Part shown: piece by piece, positions 8,437 through 15,879 of the stretch | How positions within the stretch are numbered: the stretch's first letter is position 1 | Layout: every line of letters begins with the position of its first letter | DNA from: an uncultured Acetatifactor sp. | GTDB taxonomy: Bacteria > Bacillota > Clostridia > Lachnospirales > Lachnospiraceae | Direction: 5' to 3' | DNA length: 64,000 nucleotides | Assembly (NCBI GenBank): GCA_910577235.1 | Contig: CAJTMX010000007.1 | Location: 28,072 to 92,071, forward strand | The notes under the pieces: model-generated | What the model was told of the DNA's origin: nothing | Database searches by the model: none | What the model saw: only the letters and a program-made list of their open reading frames with translations | Translations under genes and position numbers: made by a program

Positions 8437-8465
8437 ATTATATTCGTTTAAGCGAAATAAAGCAA
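8437..8465 (-). promoter_or_regulatory. R-M operon promoter with an operator-like palindrome
   Basis: On the minus strand TTGCTT (8465-8460) is 17 nt from TATAAT (8442-8437). The spacer contains TTCG-N6-CGAA at 8443-8456, which is near-symmetrical over 14 bp. A dyad placed between the -35 and -10 boxes is a classic repressor position. The small helix-turn-helix product encoded 44 bases downstream is the natural candidate to bind it. Confidence 0.5.
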
Positions 8466-8564
8466 GAGCCTTCAAGAAGATTTCTCAGCAGATTTCTCGG
8501 CCAATCTCATAATAACCCCGCTCTGTTGATACAGCATTTTTCCTCTGCAACGCTTTTTTCTTGA

Positions 8565-8972
8565 ACGCTTCAAAGGCGGTCAGTATTTCTTCCAGCCGAT
8601 CAGCCGGAAAACCCGCTGGTTCTGGACGTGGTAGACATTCGGCGCATTATGGGACTTTTCAGAGTGAGCGCCTACGAGCTGGTCCGGAAAACGAAAAGAT
8701 ATACAGATAAACTAAAAATTGACTACCAAAAATGCATCGGTTGCGGTTTATGCAAAAGCTTGTGTCCTATGGATAATGCCCTATTTTTATATAAAGGAGT
8801 AGAAAATACGGCAGAAATCAAAAACGAGCATCAAAGCCACAGTTTCAAACGAAAGTTAGGTAATATCACTTACACCGTCAAAGCGCATTTCAGTAAAGAC
8901 ACTGATAAAACCTTCAAGGACAGAGTGCAAAATCTGATTATCAATGAGTGCCTTGAAAAAAATGAGAAATAA
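8565..8972 (+). pseudogene. chimeric transposon remnant: HTH piece, ferredoxin piece, TnpW-like end
   Basis: One open frame joins three unrelated parts. About 8610-8690 reads 'VVDIRRIMGLFRVSAYELVRK', like the excisionase-type helix-turn-helix of clostridial mobile elements. About 8712-8790 reads 'KIDYQKCIGCGLCKSLCP', a single 4Fe-4S ferredoxin cluster motif with all four Cys but no second half. From about 8850 to the stop, 'KRKLGNITYTVKAHFS' and 'KDRVQNLIINECLEKNEK' match the small TnpW family encoded at the end of Tn4451-like conjugative transposons. A GTG at 8628 could start translation, but there is no good ribosome site. The TnpW-like segment has GGAG just upstream, yet the codon at the expected start is GTA. 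Best read as a scar left by insertion and excision. Confidence 0.6.
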
Positions 8973-9115
8973 CCCACATCAACACTTTACAACTCTTATC
9001 AGATGATAAATTCCCGTGTGCAGAGTAATTAAGTAAGGAAAAAATTGGAATTGGATGTGGCATTATATATTGCATAATGTTTATGCGACAGCAACTCGCT
9101 CAATAGAGAGAATAA

Positions 9116-9140
9116 AACAGCGCCCCTTAGGGACGCTGTT
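9116..9140 (-). terminator. terminator of the blaI-M56 operon
   Basis: Minus-strand stem AACAGCG...CGCTGTT with an inner CCC/GGG extension, one internal mismatch and a 3-nt loop, followed by a T-rich TTTATTC tail. It lies about 30 bases after the stop of the 84-residue gene. The remaining interval 8973-9115 shows nothing recognisable. Confidence 0.7.
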
Positions 9141-9169
9141 GGATACCGATATTCAATTATTTTTGATCA

Positions 9170-9424
9170 TTAATTGGCCGGACCGACATAAATCCAATCG
9201 CCAACCCATTCGCCGCGGGTGGTGTTGTACAAACGTTTCCACAGTCCGTCTTCACGCTCCTCATATATCCATCTTAAAACGTCTGCATGAGGGGAAACCG
9301 TCTCTGTGTCGGCAGGCACCGCGGCATGAGCCTGCATAATGTGGCTGGGCGCTGCGAACATAAGCGACATGCTGCATAATGCGGTGACAAATACCAATTT
9401 ACTGATTTTCTTGAAATGTTTCAT
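9170..9424 (-). CDS. small secreted protein of the blaI-M56 operon
   Basis: An 84-residue protein with a clear Sec signal peptide: 'MKHFKKISK', a hydrophobic core, and a likely cleavage site after A-H-A near residue 34. The mature part is only about 50 residues and contains 'LRWIYEEREDGLWKRLYN' and 'WVGDWIYVG', an aromatic-rich pattern I associate with small secreted clostridial proteins. The ATG follows AGGAGG with a 6-base gap and overlaps the end of the M56 gene by 26 bases, so the pair is translationally coupled. It could be a substrate, inhibitor or ligand of the membrane protease (inference). No known toxin or bacteriocin motif is seen. Confidence 0.75.
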   Translation of the reverse strand: MKHFKKISKLVFVTALCSMSLMFAAPSHIMQAHAAVPADTETVSPHADVLRWIYEEREDGLWKRLYNTTRGEWVGDWIYVGPAN

Positions 9425-10565
9425 TGTGCTCCTCCTTGCTGGAATAGACTATGATATCTGGGTAATACTCCAGAGAATCAACAATTTCAGTATATTGTCC
9501 ATCATAAATATAAATTGTGTAACTGCCATCCACATTAGATATTGCATAGCTATTGTCAGCATCAAGGTGAATATAATTCTCTGATTTAGTTATTGAGTCA
9601 TCATAAGAACTATTCTCAAAAACAAACAGATAAGAACCAAAGTACAAGCCAAACACCAGCAACAACAATGCTGCCGAAATCAGCATATTGGGCTTTTTGT
9701 TACGGTTATGTATCATGTGTATGCGGTACTCCAGACTGCTCTTTTTATTGAGAGTCAAACCCATATAAGGATTCATGTGCTCTTTCGTATTTTGCACATA
9801 GTGCAGGAGCGTGGAGATGTACTTGGCAGTAGCCTCGTCGCCGTCAGATACTATGGCGGCGTCAACCCGTATTTCCAGCAGAGTCCCGACTTGGCTGTTA
9901 AGCGTGTGGCAGAACGGAATCCACCAGTAAAATGCGGACAAGCCTCTTATAAGGGATCTCAGCCACAGATCATGATACCGATAGTGCTGTAACTCATGCC
10001 GAAGGGCAAACAGTAGGTTTTCATCTGTGGGGGCCGACTCCTGCGGCAGCAAAATAATGGTTTTGCGTAGCCCAAGGATCATCGGAGAGTCAACAAATAC
10101 AGAGGTACGCAGGCAAAGCCCTTTGCGTGCCTTGTCCGGGCAGAGCTGATCTAAGATAGACGCATAAGGCTCTTTACCGGTGACATCTTTGCTGTTGCTC
10201 AAAATTATTGTCCGCAGTTTCCGGTGCTGTATAAACAGTGCGGCGAAAGATACTATACTGCCCGCTAACCAGACGACTAGGAGTACGTCGGAAACGGAAA
10301 CCGCAAATCCCGGAATGATCTCATGCCGATGGCGCAGCAAAGATATTGGGTTTGAGATACTTGCTGGAAATAATACCGTCTTTGTAAACGGTAATTCATA
10401 GGGAAACAGCAGTCTCACAAAGATCACAATGCAAAACACAGCCATTACCTTATATCCAATCTTTACCAATGTTTCCTCGCTGCGGAAAAGCAACGAGATC
10501 AAAGCCAACAGCAAACCGCTGACAAATACCGCTGTCAGTACAGATGAAAAACTGAAATAGATCAT
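9399..10565 (-). CDS. M56-family membrane metalloprotease (BlaR1/MecR1-like, no penicillin-binding domain)
   Basis: A 388-residue membrane protein with about four membrane segments (near 5-27, 38-52, 92-112 and 292-312). It carries the cytosolic zinc motif HELQH at 190-194, and 'PMILG' at 161-165 is the usual M56 pre-catalytic motif. In beta-lactam sensors this protease cleaves BlaI after an outside signal. Here the extracellular C-terminus is only about 75 acidic, Tyr-rich residues with no transpeptidase-like sensor, so the trigger is not a beta-lactam bound in the usual way. The gene follows the BlaI-like repressor by 9 bases and overlaps the small secreted protein gene, forming a complete sense-and-derepress unit. 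The input may be the secreted protein (inference). Confidence 0.9.
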   Translation of the reverse strand: MIYFSFSSVLTAVFVSGLLLALISLLFRSEETLVKIGYKVMAVFCIVIFVRLLFPYELPFTKTVLFPASISNPISLLRHRHEIIPGFAVSVSDVLLVVWLAGSIVSFAALFIQHRKLRTIILSNSKDVTGKEPYASILDQLCPDKARKGLCLRTSVFVDSPMILGLRKTIILLPQESAPTDENLLFALRHELQHYRYHDLWLRSLIRGLSAFYWWIPFCHTLNSQVGTLLEIRVDAAIVSDGDEATAKYISTLLHYVQNTKEHMNPYMGLTLNKKSSLEYRIHMIHNRNKKPNMLISAALLLLVFGLYFGSYLFVFENSSYDDSITKSENYIHLDADNSYAISNVDGSYTIYIYDGQYTEIVDSLEYYPDIIVYSSKEEHNETFQENQ

Positions 10566-10574
10566 GTTATTATC

Positions 10575-10964
10575 CTACTTTTTTTTCTTGAGGTCGGACA
10601 ACAGTTTTTCCAACTCCTTGATGTCCTTTTCTTTCTTAGTTTCATCGGGAGCCATCTCAAGCATACCGGCTACAGCAGTCTGCATGCTGATGATGGAACG
10701 GAAACTCTTGTAGTCCTGAAGGAACTTCTCGGTAAGAACATCCTTGGACTTTTCTGTAGCGCCAAAGGTTCTGCTCAGAACATTGCCGCTGTGAGTCACA
10801 CCCTGAACCTCAACCAGCTCATTGGCCAACAGCTTACGCAGTACAGCCTGAACGGTGCTCTGGGTCAGCTCAGCGCCGGAATTGACGATCTCGGTGGAGG
10901 TTAAAGCTCTCTCAGACTCATGCAGAATTTTTAATACTTCCAGTTCTCTTGGATTCAGTTTCAT
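10575..10964 (-). CDS. BlaI/MecI-family transcriptional repressor
   Basis: A 129-residue protein. The N-terminal winged helix (about 1-72) has 'RELEVLKILHES', 'TSTEIVNSG' and the recognition helix 'TQSTVQAVLRKLLANELV'. The C-terminal half forms dimerisation helices and ends in a Lys-rich tail. The ATG is preceded by AAAGGAG. BlaI-type dimers bind an operator in their own promoter and are removed when cleaved by the partner M56 protease, encoded immediately downstream. Direct repeats within the leader (see the promoter entry) are candidate binding sites. The controlled genes certainly include this operon. Whether the divergent glycan gene at 11221 is also controlled is open. Confidence 0.9.
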   Translation of the reverse strand: MKLNPRELEVLKILHESERALTSTEIVNSGAELTQSTVQAVLRKLLANELVEVQGVTHSGNVLSRTFGATEKSKDVLTEKFLQDYKSFRSIISMQTAVAGMLEMAPDETKKEKDIKELEKLLSDLKKKK

Positions 10965-10986
10965 AATAAAAATCTCCTTTCATAGC

Positions 10987-11041
10987 GTCTCAAATAGTCT
11001 CAAACCAATACTATTATAATCCACCAAAGGAAAATGTGCAA
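10987..11041 (-). promoter_or_regulatory. blaI operon promoter with direct-repeat operator candidate
   Basis: On the minus strand TTGCAC (11041-11036) lies 17 nt from TATAAT (11018-11013). Just downstream, TTTGAGAC occurs twice with a 10-bp period (11004-10997 and 10994-10987), so the copies fall on the same face of the helix. This is a likely operator overlapping the start of transcription. It does not match the classical BlaI dyad TACA-N-TGTA, so binding by the encoded repressor is a guess. Confidence 0.6.
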
Positions 11042-11102
11042 GATGTGACGTGAAATTTTCTAAAATTTTTTTTTGCGACAAAAAAATGCATGGATAAGAG
11101 AC

Positions 11103-11200
11103 TTGTCAGCAGGTGGCTTATGTGCTATGGTTTGAATGATAATTCTTACAGCGGGACTTAAAAAGACAAAAAAGTGGAAACTGTCAGTATTTCCTGACAG
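11103..11200 (+). promoter_or_regulatory. promoter and leader hairpin at the start of the glycan cluster
   Basis: TTGTCA (11103-11108), a 17-nt gap, then TATGGT (11126-11131) form a plausible promoter for the first plus-strand glycan gene. In the leader a perfect inverted repeat, CTGTCAG-N6-CTGACAG (11181-11200), ends about 20 bases before the ATG and next to the ribosome site. It could be a protein-binding operator or an RNA hairpin that affects translation. No T-run follows it, so it is not a terminator. Confidence 0.5.
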
Positions 11201-11220
11201 CCGAAAGGAAACAATATTAT

Positions 11221-12825
11221 ATGAAATTCAATATGAACAATATGAATAAGAAATATTTCTATCTGTGCGGCGTTGTCCTGTTGCTGATACATCTTGCGGT
11301 CCTTACAGGTTACGGCATGAGTAAGGAGGGGTATCACGAGGATGAATACTATTCTTTTTTCTCCAGTACGGGCACGGCGGCGGTATATCCCAGAAGCGCC
11401 TATGACGTCCGTACCGGTCATGAGATGCAGAGGCAGTTCATGGTGCGGCAGGGAGAACGTTTTCAGTTTGCGGAGGTTATACAAAATCAGGAGGAGGATG
11501 TTCACCCGCCGCTTTACTATCTGGCGCTGAATGTGATCATGTCTCTAATGCCGGAACATTTTTATAAATGGTTTGGCCTGGCGCTTAATATGTTATGCTC
11601 CTGTGTTACGCTGGGAGGGATCATGTATCTGCTGCACAGTCTGGGAAAAGGGGAGGCCTGTTATCCGGCGGTGCTGTTGGGCGGGCTGGTCTATGCCATA
11701 GCCCCCTCCACGGTCAGCAATGTGATGTTTATTCGCATGTATGCCATGTCGGCCATGTGGACGGTGCTGTATACCTGCGTGATCGTGACGGTGATGCGGC
11801 GCGGGGAGTGCGGCAGGAGACGGTTTGCCGTCTATACGGCGGCGGGGGCGGTATTGTGCTGGCTGGCTTTCATGACCCACTACTTCTGTCTGCTGGTCCC
11901 CTTCTTCCTGACCTTTGCTTACGGCGTAGTGACACTGTGGCGGCGAAAGGGAATCCTGCGTATGCTGGTGTACGGTCTCTGTATGTGCGGGGCTATAGGG
12001 CTGGCGGTATACTGTTATCCTGCCTCCATAGAGCATATTTTTCACGGATATCGGGGAGAGGCGGCCCTCTCTGTCCTGCTGAACGGAAGCTTTAGGGAAA
12101 TGTGCGCCATGTTTCTGCCGGTGCTGGACAAGAATGTGTACGCGGGAATGATGTGGGCAGTTTTGGCGCTTTCCGTGGCGGCGCTGGTATTGCTGACAGT
12201 CCGCAGAGGCATGGAGGGGACAGACAGGGCTGCCCTGGGCCGGGGAGCCGTGGTATATCTGGCCTGTCTGGCGTCCATATGCTTTCTGGTCAAGACATCC
12301 CTGTTTCTGGGAGACAGTTCCTGCCGGTATTTCTATCCGGTATTGGCGCTGCTTTTGCCGTTACAGGCATATCTGTGGTATCGGGCGGTATCGGAACTGA
12401 CGGCCGGAAGAAAACGGCGCGGGATCATCGGCGTGGCGGCGGTTCTGCTGGCCTGTGTCCCTCTTCTGGCGGGACATATGCAAAACAGAGTGTTGTTCCT
12501 CTATCCGGAGGAGGCAGAAAAAAAGGAGTTGTCTTACCGCTATGGGCAAGAGTACCCTCTGATCATGGTATATTCCAAGGAGGCCAGCCAGCGGAGCTGG
12601 TATATGGCCGATCAGATCTGGCCGTATCAATATGTGATCTACTCCGATTACGAGCACATGCTGGAACTGCCGGAGGACCCGCTGCTCACACAGGCCAAAG
12701 GTTTTGTTGTGTATATGGACGCTCCGGCGGAGACGCTGGACCCTCTGGTGGAGAGAAATCCCAATGTGGAGGGATATACTCTGCTCAGAAAAGACAATTT
12801 TTTTATGGTATATCTGGTGGAATAA
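11221..12825 (+). CDS. GT-C / GT39-like membrane glycosyltransferase
   Basis: A 534-residue polytopic protein with roughly 9-11 membrane segments and a C-terminal extracellular domain (about 415-534). The first outside loop holds 'YHEDEYYSF' (38-46) with the acidic metal/catalytic pair of GT-C enzymes, and the second loop holds 'VHPPLYYLAL' near 96-105, as in PMT/ArnT-like proteins. These enzymes take a sugar from polyprenyl phosphate on the outer membrane face and add it to a glycan, lipid or protein. Homologous motifs recur in the genes at 19199 and 36512. A ribosome site (AAGGA) is 11 bases from the ATG. Alternative in-frame ATGs at 11233 and 11242 exist. The exact sugar and acceptor are unknown. 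Confidence 0.75.
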   Translation: MKFNMNNMNKKYFYLCGVVLLLIHLAVLTGYGMSKEGYHEDEYYSFFSSTGTAAVYPRSAYDVRTGHEMQRQFMVRQGERFQFAEVIQNQEEDVHPPLYYLALNVIMSLMPEHFYKWFGLALNMLCSCVTLGGIMYLLHSLGKGEACYPAVLLGGLVYAIAPSTVSNVMFIRMYAMSAMWTVLYTCVIVTVMRRGECGRRRFAVYTAAGAVLCWLAFMTHYFCLLVPFFLTFAYGVVTLWRRKGILRMLVYGLCMCGAIGLAVYCYPASIEHIFHGYRGEAALSVLLNGSFREMCAMFLPVLDKNVYAGMMWAVLALSVAALVLLTVRRGMEGTDRAALGRGAVVYLACLASICFLVKTSLFLGDSSCRYFYPVLALLLPLQAYLWYRAVSELTAGRKRRGIIGVAAVLLACVPLLAGHMQNRVLFLYPEEAEKKELSYRYGQEYPLIMVYSKEASQRSWYMADQIWPYQYVIYSDYEHMLELPEDPLLTQAKGFVVYMDAPAETLDPLVERNPNVEGYTLLRKDNFFMVYLVE

Positions 12826-12835
12826 GGAACAGAAA

Positions 12836-12864
12836 TTGCATTTTGCGAACAATTATGCTATAAT
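12836..12864 (+). promoter_or_regulatory. promoter of pseB
   Basis: TTGCAT (12836-12841), 17-nt spacer, TATAAT (12859-12864), about 55 bases upstream of the pseB start. It gives pseB its own promoter separate from the preceding gene. Together with the terminator after pseB it makes a one-gene unit. Confidence 0.7.
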
Positions 12865-12919
12865 CTGGAAGATATAGGTACAAGCTGCCACAGAGCCATA
12901 TAATAAGGAGGACATGGAA

Positions 12920-13915
12920 ATGCTGAATAATAAATCAATCCTGATCACAGGAGGCACCGGAACTTTCGGTAAAGCCTTTACCAGATATGTGTTGGAGAAT
13001 TATGATCCCAAAAAGATCATCATTTACTCCAGAGATGAGTTCAAACAGTTTATCATGCAGAATGAGTTCAAGGAGCATGCCGCCAAGCTGCGTTTCTTTA
13101 TCGGGGACGTGCGGGACAGAGAACGTCTCTCAAGAGCTTTTGAGGGTGTGGATTATGTGATTCACGCGGCAGCTCTGAAACAGGTGCCGGCCTGTGAGTA
13201 CAATCCCGCGGAGGCCATCAAGACCAATATTAACGGTGCCCAGAACGTGATTGACGCGGCGCTGGACAGGGGCATAAAAAAGGTGGTGGCGCTGTCCACG
13301 GACAAGGCGGTGAACCCGGTGAACCTGTACGGCGGCACCAAGCTGGTGTCGGACAAACTGTTTATCGCAGCCAACGCATACGCGGGCAACAAGGATATCT
13401 GCTTTTCCATCGTGCGTTACGGCAATGTGGCGGGCAGCCGGGGCTCGGTGATCCCGCTGTTCCACAATATATTGAATAACGGCGGCACGGAGCTGCCCAT
13501 CACGGACTACCGTATGACACGTTTCTGGATCAGCCTGCGCCAGGGCGTGGAGCTGGTGATCAAGGCGCTGGAGGAGGCCCGGGGCGGAGAGACCTTTATC
13601 GCCAAGCTTCCTTCCTTTAAGATCACGGATCTGGCCCAGGCCATGCTGCCCGGCTGTGAGATGCCCCAGGTGGGCATACGGGAGGGCGAGAAACTCCATG
13701 AGGTGATGGTGACGGTGGAGGATTCCGCCCATACCTATGAGTATGATAAGCATTTTATCGTATATCCGCAGATGGTGTGGAGCCAGCGGCAGCAGATTTT
13801 GCCGGGCGGAAAAAAAGTTGAGGAAGGTTTTTCCTACAGCTCCGGCAACAATACCGAATGGCTGAGTGTGGAGGAGATCAAAGAGCTGCTTAAGAGTGTG
13901 GAAATGGAGAAATAA
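12920..13915 (+). CDS. pseB: UDP-GlcNAc 4,6-dehydratase (5-inverting), PseB
   Basis: First step of pseudaminic acid synthesis: UDP-GlcNAc is converted to UDP-2-acetamido-2,6-dideoxy-beta-L-arabino-hexos-4-ulose. The 331-residue short-chain dehydrogenase has TGGTGTFG (10-17) for NADP binding, and the FlaA1/PseB-type active site with Asp128, Lys129, Tyr137 and Lys141 in 'STDKAVNPVNLYGGTK'. Sequence and length fit PseB rather than membrane-bound PglF-type enzymes or the Leg-pathway type. ATG 12920 is preferred because AGGAGG lies 8 bases upstream; the ATG at 12914 is only 2 bases from it. The product would be used by the PseC-like protein at 30358-31551. Confidence 0.9.
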   Translation: MLNNKSILITGGTGTFGKAFTRYVLENYDPKKIIIYSRDEFKQFIMQNEFKEHAAKLRFFIGDVRDRERLSRAFEGVDYVIHAAALKQVPACEYNPAEAIKTNINGAQNVIDAALDRGIKKVVALSTDKAVNPVNLYGGTKLVSDKLFIAANAYAGNKDICFSIVRYGNVAGSRGSVIPLFHNILNNGGTELPITDYRMTRFWISLRQGVELVIKALEEARGGETFIAKLPSFKITDLAQAMLPGCEMPQVGIREGEKLHEVMVTVEDSAHTYEYDKHFIVYPQMVWSQRQQILPGGKKVEEGFSYSSGNNTEWLSVEEIKELLKSVEMEK

Positions 13916-13925
13916 AAGTCGGAAA

Positions 13926-13962
13926 GGAGCCGTATCGCGATAGCTGTCGGAGCGGCTCTTTT
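13926..13962 (+). terminator. terminator after pseB
   Basis: GAGCCG (13927-13932) pairs with CGGCTC (13953-13958) across a 20-nt loop, followed by five T's. It separates pseB from the next membrane protein gene, whose own promoter is not evident. Confidence 0.65.
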
Positions 13963-13989
13963 TGCAATAGGCGATATAGGGATCAAAAT

Positions 13990-15831
13990 ATGAGAAAAGC
14001 TGTTGAACTGGGTAAAAAATACCTGTATCTTCTGTATCCCGTGATACTGCTGCTCTATCCTCTGCGGCATATCCGGGTGGGCGCGGAATGGTGGGATACA
14101 GGATACAATTACGGTAACTTTACCTATATGGGACGCATGGACCCCATGTGGCTGCTCAGCACCTATCTGGGCAATGCGGCGGGGCATCTGCTCACGCTGC
14201 TGCCCGGCGGCGGTACGATGCTGGGCATGAATATCTATACGGGACTGTTTGTAAGCCTGCTCGCGCTGGGGGGATACTTTTTCTTCACACGCCGGATAGG
14301 GCTGTCCCGGACGATCACATTTTGGGGGGAGATGCTGGCCGTCAGTTTCTGCTGGTGTCCCACGGCCCTCTTATACAATTACCTGACTTATGTGCTGATG
14401 GGAGCGGGTGTGATATTGCTCTACCACGCGCTGTCGGGAGAGGCCCGATGCCCCTGGCGGTATTTTGTGGCGGCGGGTGTGTGCCTGGGAGTGAATGTTC
14501 TGGTACGTTTCCCCAATCTGGCTCAGATGGCTTTGATCCTGGCGGTATGGGCTATGGCGTTTATCCGCCGCCAGAAGTTTATGGTGACGGTAAAGCAGAC
14601 CATGCAGTGTCTGGGCGGTTATCTGCTGGGGCTGGGAGGCGGCCTGGCGGCAGTTATGCTGCGTTATGGGCCGCGGACATATATCGAAGGGATCGGGAGG
14701 CTCCTGTCCATGCCCTCGGAGGCATCGGAGTACACGGTTTATTCGATGATCATGCAGCAGTTTCGCAATTATCTGCAGAATTGTATCTGGCTGGGGTATC
14801 TGGTATTTTTCATGTTATTGGGCCTTATGGTGTACGCGCTGCTGCCGCAAAAGCTGAACCCGCTGAAAAACGTGGGTTATGTGGGATGCGTGTTCTGTGG
14901 ATTCTATTATCTGATGCTGCAGAATATGTTCAATTTTAAATACAGCACCAAGGTCAGCGCTTTCCAGTGGGGGGCGATGCTGCTCACTGCCACACTGGCG
15001 GCGGGACTTATCACGATCCTGCGCAAAAAGAGCACAGAGCGGGAAAAACTCATGTGCGGACTGGCGATACTTGTGATACTGATCACGCCGCTGGGCAGCA
15101 ACAATCACCTGTACTCCGCCATAAACAATCTGTTTCTGGTGGCTCCTTTTACGCTGTGGCTGTTGGCGCGTTTCCTCCGCTGGCTGCCGGGGCGTCTGAC
15201 CAAAAATCTGAGCGGGAGGGGAAGGAGCGTTTTCCTCACGGTGAGCCTGTTTCCGGTCAAGGCTATGCTGGTGTGTATATTGGTAATGATCACAGTGCAG
15301 GGGACGTTGTTTGGCATGGGCTATGTATTTTCCGAGAGTGACGGCGGCGAGAATCTACATACTCCCATCGAGGGAAATGAGATACTTAGAGGGATGCTCA
15401 CTTCACCGGACAGGGCGGAGGTATTGGGGTCGCTGTCGGAGTATGTGGACCGGGAGGGACTAAAGGGACAGGAGGTCATTCTCTATGGACAGATTCCGTC
15501 CCTGTCCTATTATCTGGAGATGCCCTTTGCCATATCCGCCTGGCCGGATCTGCCCTCGTATAATTATGCAGTCATGCTCGGGGAGCTGGAAAAGCTGGAG
15601 GGGGAGATAACCGCCGGACAGAGGGATGTGCCGGTACTGCTGCTGGAAAGAAGGCAGGCGGAATATCTGACAGGCGGAACGGAGGCTCTGGAAACGCTGG
15701 GGCTGAGCGCCGGGGAGATAGAGAGGATCGCGGGGGACAAAAAGCTGACGCTGCTGGCCCGCTGGATAGAGCACTTCGGATATGAAACATGCTTTGAAAA
15801 TCAGAAGTTTATAATGTTCAGAATACCGTAG
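13990..15831 (+). CDS. GT-C-like polytopic membrane protein
   Basis: A 613-residue protein with an estimated 10-12 membrane segments, and a hydrophilic C-terminal extracytoplasmic domain (about 450-613). The first outside loop has 'EWWDTGYNYGNF' (about 35-46), giving an acidic residue where GT-C enzymes keep their catalytic Asp. I recognise no close characterised family. The position among glycan genes suggests a glycosyltransferase using polyprenyl-linked sugar. A polymerase or other glycan membrane enzyme is possible. The ATG has a weak site (AGGGA). Confidence 0.6.
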   Translation: MRKAVELGKKYLYLLYPVILLLYPLRHIRVGAEWWDTGYNYGNFTYMGRMDPMWLLSTYLGNAAGHLLTLLPGGGTMLGMNIYTGLFVSLLALGGYFFFTRRIGLSRTITFWGEMLAVSFCWCPTALLYNYLTYVLMGAGVILLYHALSGEARCPWRYFVAAGVCLGVNVLVRFPNLAQMALILAVWAMAFIRRQKFMVTVKQTMQCLGGYLLGLGGGLAAVMLRYGPRTYIEGIGRLLSMPSEASEYTVYSMIMQQFRNYLQNCIWLGYLVFFMLLGLMVYALLPQKLNPLKNVGYVGCVFCGFYYLMLQNMFNFKYSTKVSAFQWGAMLLTATLAAGLITILRKKSTEREKLMCGLAILVILITPLGSNNHLYSAINNLFLVAPFTLWLLARFLRWLPGRLTKNLSGRGRSVFLTVSLFPVKAMLVCILVMITVQGTLFGMGYVFSESDGGENLHTPIEGNEILRGMLTSPDRAEVLGSLSEYVDREGLKGQEVILYGQIPSLSYYLEMPFAISAWPDLPSYNYAVMLGELEKLEGEITAGQRDVPVLLLERRQAEYLTGGTEALETLGLSAGEIERIAGDKKLTLLARWIEHFGYETCFENQKFIMFRIP

Positions 15832-15879
15832 GCGGCGCTGCGTCCGCCGCTGACCGGCTGAAACGGATGGAGACGATAT

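Noticed and set aside
8628..8972. A functional small ferredoxin
   Set aside because: Only one four-Cys block is present, without the second cluster or a normal start, and it is fused to HTH and TnpW-like fragments. It reads as a remnant.
9399..10565. Beta-lactam resistance sensor BlaR1/MecR1
   Set aside because: The penicillin-binding sensor domain is missing and no beta-lactamase or PBP2a gene is nearby. Only the M56 protease part is shared.
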